Below are positions 26,255-35,342 of a stretch of 64,000 nt of DNA, piece by piece. This DNA is from Rhizobium oryziradicis (GTDB lineage Bacteria; Pseudomonadota; Alphaproteobacteria; Rhizobiales; Rhizobiaceae): assembly GCF_001939045.1 (NCBI RefSeq), contig NZ_MKIM01000028.1, positions 310,001-374,000 on the forward strand. The letters are read 5' to 3'. A program made the position numbers and the translations under genes. Positions within the stretch are counted from its first letter, which is position 1, and each line of letters begins with the position of its first letter. The notes under the pieces are model-generated. The model was not told the DNA's origin and ran no database searches. It worked only from the letters and a program-made list of their open reading frames with translations.

Positions 26255-26644
26255 ATGGCCAAGGAAGCCACACGCATTCGCCGTCGCGAACGCAAAAATA
26301 TTTCGTCGGGCGTTGCACACGTAAACTCGACTTTCAACAATACAATGATCACCATTACAGATGCACAGGGCAATGCTATTGCCTGGTCTTCTGCTGGTGC
26401 CAAGGGCTTCAAGGGTTCTCGCAAGTCCACGCCGTTTGCAGCTCAGATCGCTGCTGAAGACTGCGCCAAGAAGGCTCAGGAACACGGCATGAAGTCGCTG
26501 GAAGTAGAAGTTTGTGGCCCAGGTTCCGGTCGCGAATCTGCTCTGCGCGCGCTGCAGGCTGCTGGTTTCATGATTACGTCTATCCGTGACGTAACACCGA
26601 TTCCACACAACGGTTGCCGCCCTCGCAAGAAGCGCCGCGTCTGA
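26255..26644 (+). CDS. rpsK: 30S ribosomal protein S11
   Basis: 129-aa S11 of the 30S platform, beside the mRNA exit. It shows the conserved [18 protein letters not shown] stretch (about residues 20-37) and the C-terminal [16 protein letters not shown]. It lies 134 bp after rpsM and 97 bp before rpoA, with GAAAGG before the ATG. Confidence 0.99.
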   Translation: MAKEATRIRRRERKNISSGVAHVNSTFNNTMITITDAQGNAIAWSSAGAKGFKGSRKSTPFAAQIAAEDCAKKAQEHGMKSLEVEVCGPGSGRESALRALQAAGFMITSIRDVTPIPHNGCRPRKKRRV

Positions 26645-26741
26645 TCATTCTTAATCCGCCGGGTGTATGTTCGCATGCTCCCGGTTCTTCTCATGCTCGG
26701 TCGTTACGATTGAATGGTGACGACGAACGGAAGGTAAACAT

Positions 26742-27752
26742 ATGATTCAGAAGAATTGGCAGGAATTGATCAAGCCGAACAAGGTTGAATTCACGTCAAG
26801 CGGTCGCACAAAGGCAACTCTGGTTGCTGAGCCGCTCGAGCGTGGATTTGGTCTGACCCTCGGTAACGCTTTGCGGCGGGTTCTGTTGTCTTCGTTGCGT
26901 GGTGCTGCCGTAACGGCTGTTCAGATTGACGGTGTTCTGCACGAATTTTCTTCTATCCCTGGCGTTCGCGAAGATGTCACCGACATCGTTCTGAACATCA
27001 AGGAAATCGCCATCAAGATGGACGGCGATGATGCAAAGCGCATGGTTGTTCGCAAGCAGGGCCCAGGTGTGGTCACTGCCGGTGATATCCAGACGGTTGG
27101 CGACATTGAGATTTTGAACCCCAACCACGTGATTTGCACGCTGGATGAGGGCGCTGAAATCCGCATGGAGTTCACGGTCAACAACGGCAAGGGCTATGTT
27201 CCTGCCGATCGTAACCGCGCCGAAGATGCTCCGATTGGTCTCATTCCAGTCGACAGCCTTTATTCGCCGGTCAAGAAAGTGTCCTACAAGGTGGAAAACA
27301 CCCGCGAAGGTCAGGTTCTGGATTACGATAAGCTGATCATGACGGTCGAGACCGACGGTTCTATTTCTGTTGAAGACGCTGTGGCTTTTGCTGCTCGTAT
27401 TCTTCAGGACCAGCTGTCTGTCTTCGTCAACTTCGATGAGCCACAGCGCGAGACGGAAGAAGAGTCGGTTACCGAACTGGCGTTCAACCCAGCTCTGCTG
27501 AAGAAGGTTGATGAGCTTGAACTTTCGGTGCGTTCGGCAAATTGCTTGAAGAACGACAACATCGTTTACATCGGTGATCTGATTCAGAAAACCGAAGCAG
27601 AAATGCTGCGTACGCCGAATTTTGGTCGCAAGTCGCTGAACGAGATCAAGGAAGTTTTGGCTTCCATGGGTCTGCATCTGGGCATGGAAGTTCCTGCCTG
27701 GCCGCCAGAGAACATTGAAGATCTCGCTAAGCGCTACGAAGACCAATATTAA
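26742..27752 (+). CDS. rpoA: RNA polymerase alpha subunit
   Basis: 336-aa alpha subunit. The N-terminal domain (about residues 1-235) dimerises and nucleates core assembly, with the signature [22 protein letters not shown]. The C-terminal domain (about 250-320) has the DNA- and activator-binding helix-hairpin-helix region around [16 protein letters not shown]. Normal length, alpha operon between rpsK and rplQ. Confidence 0.99.
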   Translation: MIQKNWQELIKPNKVEFTSSGRTKATLVAEPLERGFGLTLGNALRRVLLSSLRGAAVTAVQIDGVLHEFSSIPGVREDVTDIVLNIKEIAIKMDGDDAKRMVVRKQGPGVVTAGDIQTVGDIEILNPNHVICTLDEGAEIRMEFTVNNGKGYVPADRNRAEDAPIGLIPVDSLYSPVKKVSYKVENTREGQVLDYDKLIMTVETDGSISVEDAVAFAARILQDQLSVFVNFDEPQRETEEESVTELAFNPALLKKVDELELSVRSANCLKNDNIVYIGDLIQKTEAEMLRTPNFGRKSLNEIKEVLASMGLHLGMEVPAWPPENIEDLAKRYEDQY

Positions 27753-27886
27753 TAACAGATAAGGCAGGTTCAACTCTGCCTTTCCCAGTCAAACAGCGGG
27801 CCGAAGGAAAAACCGGGTGCCCGTATGTGTCAGGAAACGGCAGTGTCGCCACGGAATGTGAGCACCTGCACTAAAGGAGAATAGCA

Positions 27887-28312
27887 ATGCGCCATCAGAA
27901 GGCCGGCCGCAAGCTGAATAGAACTGCAAGCCACCGTAAGGCAATGTTTGCCAATATGGCGGCTTCGCTCATCACCCATGAGCAGATCGTAACGACACTG
28001 CCAAAGGCGAAGGAAATTCGCCCGATCGTAGAAAAGCTGGTAACGCTCGGCAAGCGTGGCGACCTGCATGCACGCCGTCAGGCTGTATCGCAGATCCGTG
28101 ACGAACTTGCTGTTCGCAAGCTGTTCGACGCTCTCGCGACCCGCTACGCTTCGCGTAACGGTGGCTACCTGCGTATCATGAAGGCTGGTTTCCGTCAGGG
28201 CGATAACGCGCCTTTGGCTGTTATCGAATTCGTCGAGCGCGACGTTGATGCGAAGGGCGCAGCCGACAAGGCTCGCGTGGCTGCTGAAGCAGAAGCTGCA
28301 GAAGCCGCATAA
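27887..28312 (+). CDS. rplQ: 50S ribosomal protein L17
   Basis: 141-aa L17 at the tunnel-exit face. N-terminus [20 protein letters not shown] is canonical. The C-terminus carries an alanine/glutamate-rich tail (AEAEAAEAA), as in other alphaproteobacteria. It is the last gene of the ribosomal superoperon and is followed by a clear terminator at 28341-28369. Confidence 0.99.
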   Translation: MRHQKAGRKLNRTASHRKAMFANMAASLITHEQIVTTLPKAKEIRPIVEKLVTLGKRGDLHARRQAVSQIRDELAVRKLFDALATRYASRNGGYLRIMKAGFRQGDNAPLAVIEFVERDVDAKGAADKARVAAEAEAAEAA

Positions 28313-28340
28313 ATAAAAATCAAACCGTAGGGTTTGTTGG

Positions 28341-28369
28341 AGCCGGATGGGAAACCATCCGGCTTTTTG
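28341..28369 (+). terminator. Intrinsic terminator of the alpha operon
   Basis: A perfect 10-bp stem (28341-28350 with 28355-28364), a GAAA tetraloop and a following TTTTT, 28 bp after rplQ: a textbook intrinsic terminator. Confidence 0.92.
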
Positions 28370-28395
28370 CTGTTCAGGAAGATGAATGTGTTTTT

Positions 28396-28497
28396 TAGAG
28401 TCTGTCAGGTTTAATCTGAACCCGGCAGACTCTAAAATTCTTCGTTTTCGTTTGTCTATTCGGGAAAACCGGATTCCACTTTTCCCTGATAAACTCT
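28396..28497 (+). repeat. 102-bp palindrome-bearing repeat, copy A
   Basis: The first 39 bases form an imperfect hairpin (TAGAGTCTG at 28396 pairing with CAGACTCTA ending at 28434). They are followed by a T/C-rich spacer and a segment whose complement reads GGGAAAAGTGGAATCCGGTT. Its reverse complement recurs at 32991-33092; about 87 of 102 positions match in a gap-free hand alignment. Copies A and B bracket the AraC-hydrolase-DUF2809-MFS cassette. Confidence 0.85.
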
Positions 28498-28756
28498 GAT
28501 ATGTTTGCGCTGCGCAAACATGACGAATGACAGGATGGCGAGCTGTGGCCAAGCGCTCTATTTCGCCAATTGTTCAGCCAAAGGCCTGATTGGGAGAGAG
28601 CCACGCACAAAAAGGTGTTGATGTTCTCAGCGGCGAAATGGAACGTCCTGTGAGGATGAGCGAGAACTGCTGGCGTATTTTTCGAGGCCGGTCATAGGGC
28701 ACTTTGCTGCAAACCGGCTGGCATCATTGCCTCGTTCGTTGCAGCATTCCTTCCAC

Positions 28757-29719
28757 TCATCTTGCGAGTAGGGTCTCTTGTGGGCCTTCACCGAAAAGCG
28801 CCTTGTATTCCATTGAGAACCGTCCGAGGTGGAAAAATCCCCACTGTGTCGCCGTTCCCGTCACCGCATTTTTATTTTTGGAGCGAATCAGGTCTTGCCG
28901 TGCGCCATTCAGCCGCCGGATTCGGAACCAGTGTTCAACCTTGTAACCATAGGCCTTTTGCAGTGCTGACGTAATTTCAGCTGGTGTCGTTTGAAGCGAG
29001 TGTGCCAGGGCCGCGAGATTGGAAGGCTGTTCATCGTCGCTGTTGAGGCGGTGCTCAATTTTTTTGAGAAGGTCAACGAGGGCCGGGCGGGTGAGGTTCA
29101 TCACGTCTGCGCTTTGAAACATTTGATGGCACTGCATGACACGGAGAAACAGAATATCTTCGAGCGTCTCCGCCATTTCAGCGGTCATCGGGGTGTTTTG
29201 GGCGAGCAGACAGTTCAACCAATCCAGCAATTGAGCATCATAAGGACTGATTGGCCGTGACTCGATAATTGGCCGTCCATAGTCAGTGCCAGCCAGCTTT
29301 AAAGGGAGTTCGATATTGATAATTTCACTTTCGCCACTCTGCTGGATCAGAAGCTCGGTTCCTCCCCGGCGCATGGCGACAACAGGGTCGTTTTCGTGAT
29401 GAGCATTCACGCGCCAGCCATGTCGCGATTGGCGCGGAAAGAGCAGGCAGAGATGATCGCGTGGGCTGGTGGTGTCCTGCGTCACCGCCGTGTTGATACG
29501 TTCGCGTATAATGGTGATTTGGCCAAGCGCCAGCACTTCACGGGTCGCTTTAAATGCGCCTGCGCCAAATTGGTTTGCGTGCACGCTCCAGTCTTGCTGC
29601 GAAACCGAATAATCGCCGACATCAAGATAGGTATGGTTTCTCCGCACTGGCATGATGTCTGCCTGATTTTTAGGCGAAGGCTCGGTCTCCTGGTGGATAG
29701 CTCTATCAATTCCCATCAT
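28757..29719 (-). CDS. AraC-family transcriptional regulator
   Basis: 320-aa regulator. The C-terminal about 90 residues form the AraC/XylS double helix-turn-helix, with the second HTH ending in the family pattern GFFHLGRFSMEYKALFGEGP near residues 289-308. The N-terminal about 200 residues resemble the AraC_binding_2-like sensor domain, ligand unknown. The first ATG pair (29719/29716) has AAGG upstream; an internal Met (about residue 23) is an alternative. It diverges from the serine hydrolase at 29756 with only 36 bp between starts, so the two probably share regulatory DNA and the hydrolase is its likely target (inference). Confidence 0.85.
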   Translation of the reverse strand: MMGIDRAIHQETEPSPKNQADIMPVRRNHTYLDVGDYSVSQQDWSVHANQFGAGAFKATREVLALGQITIIRERINTAVTQDTTSPRDHLCLLFPRQSRHGWRVNAHHENDPVVAMRRGGTELLIQQSGESEIINIELPLKLAGTDYGRPIIESRPISPYDAQLLDWLNCLLAQNTPMTAEMAETLEDILFLRVMQCHQMFQSADVMNLTRPALVDLLKKIEHRLNSDDEQPSNLAALAHSLQTTPAEITSALQKAYGYKVEHWFRIRRLNGARQDLIRSKNKNAVTGTATQWGFFHLGRFSMEYKALFGEGPQETLLAR

Positions 29720-29755
29720 TTAACCTTGGTCAGTCAACAATTGGAGGAGTTGTTT

Positions 29756-30967
29756 ATGACACTTAAAATACACGGTTCTGTGCTTTTGGCACTGGCAATT
29801 TCGACTTCGGTGGTGCACGCGGAAGAATCGAAGTGGCTGAGCCCGACTATGGTCAATGCCCGCGCTGGCATGATGGAACCAAGCCTGAATTTTCTCACTT
29901 TCCAAAATCTGGATCACATGTTTGCAACCCGCACGGTAGAGGCGGGTAAAACTGCCGCGCCTCTGCCGCGCGCGATTGGTCCGATCGGAGATAAATTTAC
30001 GTTCGATGGCAAAGATGAGAGCCTGAACGGCTTTTTGGAGAGCACCGCGACAAACGCGCTGTTGGTGATTAAAGACGGCAAAATTGTCCAGGAGATCTAT
30101 CGAAACGGCAGCCATGACACCACACGTTTCATGTCCTTCTCGATGGCCAAGTCATTGCTGGCTACCATGGTGGGGATCGCTGTTTCAGAAGGCAAGATCA
30201 AGAGCGTCAACGATAAGGTTGAAGATTATTTGCCCGCCTGGAAGGGCACGGCCTATGCAGGCGTAAGCATTCTTGATCTGCTGCGGATGCGATCCGGTAT
30301 TGACTGGCAGGAAGTCTACAAGTTTGGCAGCGATACGCAGCTGACCGAGGTGCATAACAACTCGCTGGTGGGTTACAAATATCGCTGGTGCGATTACGCG
30401 CGCGATAAGGCAAAAACGTTGAATCCGCCTGGCAAAGTATTCAATTATTCCACACTTGATACATCCGTTTTGGGTTGTGTCCTTGAAGCCGCTGTTGGGC
30501 AGAAGGGTGCAAACTACATGAGCGAAAAGATCTGGAAGCCCGCAGGCATGGAGGCCAGCGCCTATTATCTACTGGATGGGCCTGAAGATGTCGGTCGCGA
30601 ATTTTATGGCGCTGGCTACAATGCCACCTTGCGAGACTACGGCCGCTTTGGTCTGATGATGCTCAACGATGGCAAAGCGAATGGCCATCAAGTTGTGCCG
30701 AAGGATTGGGTGGCATTGTCCACCCGTGCGCCTGAGGATTCGTCGCTGGTCGATCCGGATGAAGGTGTTGGCTATGCCTACCAATGGTGGACAATTCACA
30801 ATTCGTCAGCCTATTCGGCCATCGGTTTGTTCAATCAGTTCACCTACGTGGATCCAAAGAGCCATACGGTGATTGTAAAGCTGGACGCGCCAGCAAATCC
30901 TTTGGGATTTGAGAAAGAGAATCTGGCATTCTTCAAAAAGATTTCCGAAACCCTCGCCGCGAAATAA
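29756..30967 (+). CDS. Exported serine hydrolase of the class C beta-lactamase/esterase superfamily
   Basis: 403-aa protein with an N-terminal signal peptide (about residues 1-22, ending VVHA-E), so periplasmic or exported. The beta-lactamase fold has the SxxK nucleophile motif at S129-M-A-K132 and a Y231-S-T where the YxN motif of class C enzymes lies, as in 6-aminohexanoate-dimer hydrolase and EstB-like esterases. An esterase, amidase or peptidase role is therefore likelier than true beta-lactamase; substrate unknown. The ATG at 29756 follows GGAGGAG. Divergent from the AraC-type regulator; a hairpin follows at 31012-31043. Confidence 0.85.
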   Translation: MTLKIHGSVLLALAISTSVVHAEESKWLSPTMVNARAGMMEPSLNFLTFQNLDHMFATRTVEAGKTAAPLPRAIGPIGDKFTFDGKDESLNGFLESTATNALLVIKDGKIVQEIYRNGSHDTTRFMSFSMAKSLLATMVGIAVSEGKIKSVNDKVEDYLPAWKGTAYAGVSILDLLRMRSGIDWQEVYKFGSDTQLTEVHNNSLVGYKYRWCDYARDKAKTLNPPGKVFNYSTLDTSVLGCVLEAAVGQKGANYMSEKIWKPAGMEASAYYLLDGPEDVGREFYGAGYNATLRDYGRFGLMMLNDGKANGHQVVPKDWVALSTRAPEDSSLVDPDEGVGYAYQWWTIHNSSAYSAIGLFNQFTYVDPKSHTVIVKLDAPANPLGFEKENLAFFKKISETLAAK

Positions 30968-31011
30968 CTGGGCAGGTTTGGGTAAAGCGATTCCATTGGA
31001 ATATCACAAAA

Positions 31012-31043
31012 AAGAAGCCGGTATCCGAGAGGGTGCCGGCTTC
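31012..31043 (+). terminator. Hairpin after the serine hydrolase
   Basis: A 9-bp stem (31012-31020 with 31035-31043) and a 14-base loop, 44 bp after the stop codon, without a convincing T-run. Weak or Rho-assisted terminator. Confidence 0.45.
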
Positions 31044-31106
31044 TCCTCATGCGCAGCCCGCTATAGAAGCAGCATGTTATTTTTGAGTAGGTGAGGGCTT
31101 GAGCAT

Positions 31107-31553
31107 ATGCATGTTGACCAGAGTTCTCGGCGGATCTGGCTGGTTGTTGCAGCAATTCTAGTGATTCTGATGGGCCTGTCGCTCAGGGCTTTTGGTTATC
31201 GGCTTGGCTTATCATTCTTAATCGTGAAATACGGCGGCTCGCTGCTTTGGGGCGCTATGGTCTATCTGCTGGTGGCCGCAGCCTTACCGCGACAGAAAAC
31301 CGCGATTGTGTGGCTGCTTGCAAATGGTCTGGCAATCGCGGTTGAGCTATCACGCCTTGTTCACACACCGGGATTGGATGCCTTTCGAGAAACGATGGCG
31401 GGTGCATTGTTGCTTGGCAGGGTGTTTTCCTTATTGAATATTCTGGCTTACACGCTCGGTATCGCGCTTGCGGTGCTGATCACGCAATGGCTGTACGGCA
31501 AAGTTTGCAAGGGCCATCTCAAGGATCAGTCCGGCTCATCGCAACATCAATGA
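31107..31553 (+). CDS. DUF2809 family integral membrane protein
   Basis: 148-aa inner-membrane protein with four hydrophobic segments (about residues 10-30, 38-60, 65-82, 108-135). It shows the DUF2809 pattern: KYGGSLLWGAMVYLL, then VELSRL-H-PGLDAFRET and GALLLGRVFS-LLNILAYTLG. The family's biochemical role is not established. It stands between the hydrolase and the MFS transporter on the same strand. Confidence 0.75.
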   Translation: MHVDQSSRRIWLVVAAILVILMGLSLRAFGYRLGLSFLIVKYGGSLLWGAMVYLLVAAALPRQKTAIVWLLANGLAIAVELSRLVHTPGLDAFRETMAGALLLGRVFSLLNILAYTLGIALAVLITQWLYGKVCKGHLKDQSGSSQHQ

Positions 31554-31661
31554 ATTTCATTTGTGTGCAAGCAAGCAGGCGGATATGAGCAGAATAAGCG
31601 GTGTTTTTTGCCAGATGATTTCGCGGCTGTTCCTGTTCGCCAGATCAAAGAGATGGGCCTT

Positions 31662-32984
31662 ATGACAATGGATGTAAAGGCAGTGGGGGATGTAAAGGCA
31701 TTGCGGCTACCTGCATTTTTCGCCAAACGCGGCATTCATTATAGCTGGGTTGTGGCTGCGGTCACCTTTTTAACAATGCTGGTGACGGCGGGCGCGGTTG
31801 GCGCACCGGGAGTATTGATTGGCCCGCTGGAAAAAGAATTCGGCTGGTCAACAGCGGAGATCTCAACGGCTCTTGCTGTTCGTCTTGTCCTCTATGGATT
31901 TATGGGGCCATTTGCGGCTGCGTTCATGAACCATTTTGGTGTTCGCCGCGTCGCATCAACCGCGCTGGTGCTGATCGCGGTTGGCGTTCTGGGCTCGTTG
32001 TTCATGACCTCGGTCTGGCAGCTCTTTGTGCTGTGGGGGGTGGTGGTTGGTCTTGGCACCGGGCTGACAGCCATGGTGCTGGGTGCAACCGTTGTCACGC
32101 GGTGGTTTTCATCGCGCCGCGGTCTGGTGATGGGGTTGTTGACCGCCAGCACAGCCACTGGCCAGCTGGTTTTTCTACCGTTGCTCGCCGCATTGACTGA
32201 GGCCTATGGCTGGCGTGTGGCCTTGATATTCGTGTTGTCCATGTTGCTGGTAGCGGCAGTAGGCGTTCTCTGGTTGATGCGGGATCGCCCGTCTGATCTC
32301 GGCATTGCGCCTTTTGGTGCAGACGCGGCAACGGTGCAGGTTGCGGCACCCACATCGTTTAAGGGAATGCTCGCTTCGCCATTGATTGTCTTGAAAGATG
32401 CCGCGCAGACACGCACATTCTGGGTGCTGTTTGGCACGTTTTTCGTGTGTGGTGCCAGCACCAACGGCTTGGTGCAGACGCATTTCGTGTCGCTCTGTGG
32501 CGATTTCGGCATCGTGCCGGTGACAGCCGCTGGCATTCTGGCCATGATTGGAATTTTCGACTTTTTTGGCACAATTGGTTCGGGCTGGCTTTCGGATCGG
32601 TTTGACAGTCGCATCCTGCTGTTCAGCTATTACGGGCTTCGTGGCCTGTCGCTGATCTATCTTCCCTTCACCAATTTCAGTTTCTACGAACTCTCCTTGT
32701 TTGGCATTTTTTATGGGCTGGACTGGGTGGCGACTGTGCCGCCAACTGTAAAACTGACAGCAGATCGGTTTGGTGATCGTTCCAATATGGTTTTTGGCTG
32801 GGTCTTCACCGGCCATCAGTTGGGAGCGGCCTTCGCGGCCTGGGGTGGTGGCTTTAGTCGAACAGAATATGACAGTTATCTGCCAGCCTTTTTCATCGCA
32901 GGCGTCTTGTGCCTGATGGCGGCTCTTTCCATGGTGCTGATTGGCCGACGTGGCGATGAGCAAAAGGTTGCTGTTGCGGCATAA
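31662..32984 (+). CDS. Major facilitator superfamily transporter
   Basis: 440-aa inner-membrane permease with about twelve hydrophobic segments in two halves split by a charged loop near residues 190-225. The loop-2 type motif appears as NHFGVRRV between TM2 and TM3, and the second half has the matching DRFDSR. The best likeness is to monocarboxylate/oxalate-formate-type MFS carriers; substrate unknown. Three in-frame starts lie close together (31653, 31662, 31668); 31662 has AAAGAG upstream and was chosen. Its stop is six bases before repeat copy B. Confidence 0.8.
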   Translation: MTMDVKAVGDVKALRLPAFFAKRGIHYSWVVAAVTFLTMLVTAGAVGAPGVLIGPLEKEFGWSTAEISTALAVRLVLYGFMGPFAAAFMNHFGVRRVASTALVLIAVGVLGSLFMTSVWQLFVLWGVVVGLGTGLTAMVLGATVVTRWFSSRRGLVMGLLTASTATGQLVFLPLLAALTEAYGWRVALIFVLSMLLVAAVGVLWLMRDRPSDLGIAPFGADAATVQVAAPTSFKGMLASPLIVLKDAAQTRTFWVLFGTFFVCGASTNGLVQTHFVSLCGDFGIVPVTAAGILAMIGIFDFFGTIGSGWLSDRFDSRILLFSYYGLRGLSLIYLPFTNFSFYELSLFGIFYGLDWVATVPPTVKLTADRFGDRSNMVFGWVFTGHQLGAAFAAWGGGFSRTEYDSYLPAFFIAGVLCLMAALSMVLIGRRGDEQKVAVAA

Positions 32985-32990
32985 ATCGCG

Positions 32991-33092
32991 AGAGTTTTTC
33001 AGGGAAAAGTGGAATCCGGTTCTCCCCAAAAGACAAACGAAAATAAACAATCCTAGAGTCTGTCAGGTTCAATCTGAACCTGACAGACTCTA
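32991..33092 (-). repeat. 102-bp palindrome-bearing repeat, copy B (inverted)
   Basis: Reverse complement of copy A (28396-28497), also 102 bp. The hairpin part is at 33054-33092 and is nearly perfect here (AGAGTCTGTCAGGTT against AACCTGACAGACTCT). It sits between the convergent MFS and sulfurtransferase genes. Confidence 0.85.
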
Positions 33093-33145
33093 GGATTGAT
33101 ATGGTTGCCAATGCAGCACTTTGCCGCTGCATCGGCCAACACCCT

Positions 33146-34579
33146 TTAACCGATGTGATAATCCTTGCGCAGCAGCGCAATCAATTCGTCGTCTGATGCC
33201 GGCACCACCAGCTCTTCCCATGTCTCGACAGGCGAAAAACCAAATTGCTGGTAGAGCTGCAATGCGCGCGGATGGTCGAGCGTGTTGGTCATCACAACCA
33301 CCTTTGAAGGCGCGCTTTGCCATGCGGCATACAGTGCTTGCAGCAAAAACCACTTGCCGATGCCAAGGCCAAGCGCATGCTCGAACAGGCCGAAATAGGA
33401 GAGTTCGACCACGTTGTCGGCTTGTTCGCTCAGCTCAAAAAAGCCCGCTGGAGCGCCGTTCACATAGAGCACTGAAATTGACACATCTTTGTTGTGAATG
33501 ACCGCCTGCAAGGCGCTATCGCTCATCTTGAGGCGTTTATACCAATGCCAGCGCCCGCCAACCTGACGATAGAGAAACCGATAATAGGCCAGCGGCATAT
33601 CGGTGGCACGAATGATCGCGGTCTGAATATTGATCGGCACCGGCAAGCTGGTCTTGGGGGCTGACGTCATCTCCAGCTTGGTGACGTGGGCGCTTAGCGG
33701 TGCTGGCAGGGTGCCGTCAATGGCGTCGGCCGGGCCGGTCACAACCGGCGTGTCTTTTTTAGAGCCCCATTCCGACCACGAGCCATCATAAAGTGTGTTG
33801 TTGCGATGACCGATGGATTCGAGCGCCAGCGTAATCACCGCCGCTGTCACGCCCGATCCGCAACTGGTCACAACCGGCTTCGTCAGATCAACACCCGCCT
33901 CCATAAAAATGGAGCGTAGCGTTGAGAGATCTTTCAAATGGCCGTTTTCGCTTAAAACAGAGGCTGGCACCGAGCGCGCACCCGGCATATGGCCAGAGCG
34001 CATGCCCGCACGCGGCTCGGCATCATCGCCGGTAAAGCGGCCAGCGGGGCGGGCATCAGTAATCTGTCTGGTGCCCTCATCAACAATTTTGCGCATATCT
34101 GCAAAGGATGTGACGCGGGCTTCATTGAACTCTGCATGGAAGGTTGCGGGTGCAGGTTCCGGCAGGTCGGTTTCCAAAGGCAGGCCCTGCTGCTTCCAGC
34201 CGTCGAGACCGCCATCCAGCACAAACACATCGCGCGCACCCATCACGCGCAGCATCCACCACACGCGAGGTGCGGAAAATAGTCCGGGCCCATCATAGAC
34301 CACGATGGTATCTGTATCAGAAATTCCGAGCTTGCCGACTGCCTCGGCAAAGCTTTCGGGCGATGGCAAAGTGTGTGGCAAGGAAGACGAGTTGTCCGCA
34401 ATCTGATCCTGATCGAAAAACACAGCGCCGGGAATATGGCCTTCGGAATATTCCACCGCGGCATTACGGTTATGGGCGGGCAGATACCATGAGGCGTCTA
34501 CGATGCGAAACTGCGGTGCCCCCAATTGCTTGCGCACCCACTCGGCAGACACGATAAACCGGCTTCTCTCCGCGGACAT
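33146..34579 (-). CDS. sseA: 3-mercaptopyruvate sulfurtransferase fused to a GNAT acetyltransferase
   Basis: 477-aa two-part protein. Residues 1 to about 282 are a complete tandem-rhodanese sulfurtransferase with the MST-type loop C240-GSGVTA (CGSGVTA distinguishes mercaptopyruvate from thiosulfate sulfurtransferases). After a linker of about 15-20 residues, residues 304-477 form a GNAT N-acetyltransferase domain with the acetyl-CoA loop LGLGIGK and a C-terminal LYQQFGF. No stop separates them. The M304 codon is preceded by GGAG with no spacing, so separate translation is unlikely. Last gene of a cysK-alaX-sseA operon (17 bp after alaX), which fits sulfur amino acid metabolism; the acetyl acceptor is unknown. 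Confidence 0.88.
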   Translation of the reverse strand: MSAERSRFIVSAEWVRKQLGAPQFRIVDASWYLPAHNRNAAVEYSEGHIPGAVFFDQDQIADNSSSLPHTLPSPESFAEAVGKLGISDTDTIVVYDGPGLFSAPRVWWMLRVMGARDVFVLDGGLDGWKQQGLPLETDLPEPAPATFHAEFNEARVTSFADMRKIVDEGTRQITDARPAGRFTGDDAEPRAGMRSGHMPGARSVPASVLSENGHLKDLSTLRSIFMEAGVDLTKPVVTSCGSGVTAAVITLALESIGHRNNTLYDGSWSEWGSKKDTPVVTGPADAIDGTLPAPLSAHVTKLEMTSAPKTSLPVPINIQTAIIRATDMPLAYYRFLYRQVGGRWHWYKRLKMSDSALQAVIHNKDVSISVLYVNGAPAGFFELSEQADNVVELSYFGLFEHALGLGIGKWFLLQALYAAWQSAPSKVVVMTNTLDHPRALQLYQQFGFSPVETWEELVVPASDDELIALLRKDYHIG

Positions 34580-34596
34580 GCTTTTCTCCGTTGCTA

Positions 34597-35334
34597 TCAG
34601 GCCAAAGCATCCAGCGTGCCGAAGCGAAGTCGGAACCGCCGGTTCTCCTTGCCCTTTTTCTCGATTTTCGCGATGTGAATCGCACCGACTTCCTGGGTCT
34701 CAGAGACATGTGTGCCGCCACAGGGCTGGCTGTCAACGGTGGAGTTCTCTCCAATGCAAACAAGGCTAACGCGACCCAAACCCAGCGGTGGTCGAACATT
34801 TTTGGATTTTACGATATTCGGATTGGCACGCAACTCGTCGTCGGTGATCCAGTTGAGAAAAACCGGGTGGTTTTCATCCACCAGCCGCATCATGTCTTCG
34901 CTGACTGTGGCGCGATCGATGGTTTCACTCATATCAAAATCCACCCGGCTCTCATCTTCACCGACAGCGGCACCGGTGATGGGATAGGGGCAGACAACGG
35001 AGAGAAGGTGGCAAGCCGTGTGCATGCGCATCAGCTTGTAGCGACGGGGCCAATCAATGTGCAAAACCAGCGCTTCGCCCACCTCTGGCAATGGCGCACC
35101 GTCCAGTGGCTTGTGCAAAATGATGCTCTTATCCGCGCCATGCACGGTGACGCCGAGTTGAATCCTGGAGCCATCAGCGCGCTCCAGGAAGCCTGTGTCC
35201 CCCGGCTGACCGCCGGAGGTGGCGTAGAAGCATGTCTGGTCCAGCTCGATCGAGCCGTCTTCATGCACAGCCGTGACATTGGCCTCTGCTGTTGAAAGAT
35301 AAAAATCGTCGCGAAACAGAGGCAATGTGGGCAT
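34597..35334 (-). CDS. Alanyl-tRNA editing protein (AlaX type)
   Basis: About 245-aa stand-alone editing domain related to the AlaRS second domain; it removes mischarged Ser (or Gly) from tRNA-Ala. The zinc-binding motifs are present: HTACH (about residue 105) and CGGTH (about residue 208). Two ATGs lie at 35340 and 35334; the AAGG just upstream is correctly spaced only for 35334. It follows cysK by eight bases and precedes the sulfurtransferase by 17, indicating one transcript. A deacylase for another mischarged tRNA cannot be excluded. Confidence 0.9.
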   Translation of the reverse strand: MPTLPLFRDDFYLSTAEANVTAVHEDGSIELDQTCFYATSGGQPGDTGFLERADGSRIQLGVTVHGADKSIILHKPLDGAPLPEVGEALVLHIDWPRRYKLMRMHTACHLLSVVCPYPITGAAVGEDESRVDFDMSETIDRATVSEDMMRLVDENHPVFLNWITDDELRANPNIVKSKNVRPPLGLGRVSLVCIGENSTVDSQPCGGTHVSETQEVGAIHIAKIEKKGKENRRFRLRFGTLDALA

Positions 35335-35342
35335 GGGCATCC

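Larger units (their letters stand above)
28313..28756. other. 444-bp gap between rplQ and the AraC-type gene
   Basis: It holds the rplQ terminator, the 102-bp repeat copy A (28396-28497), and directly after it a perfect 21-bp palindrome (28501-28521, 10-bp arms around one base). The remaining 235 bp, 3' of the converging regulator, show no gene or motif that I recognise. Confidence 0.6.

Noticed and set aside
29756..30967. AmpC-type beta-lactamase resistance gene
   Set aside because: The SxxK motif is present but the YxN motif is YST and no clear KTG was seen; the likeness is to esterase/6-aminohexanoate-dimer hydrolase relatives, so drug resistance is not claimed.
28396..33092. Composite transposon or integron
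   Set aside because: No transposase or integrase lies between or beside the 102-bp inverted repeats, and no target-site duplication was found by eye. Only a repeat-bracketed cassette can be claimed.
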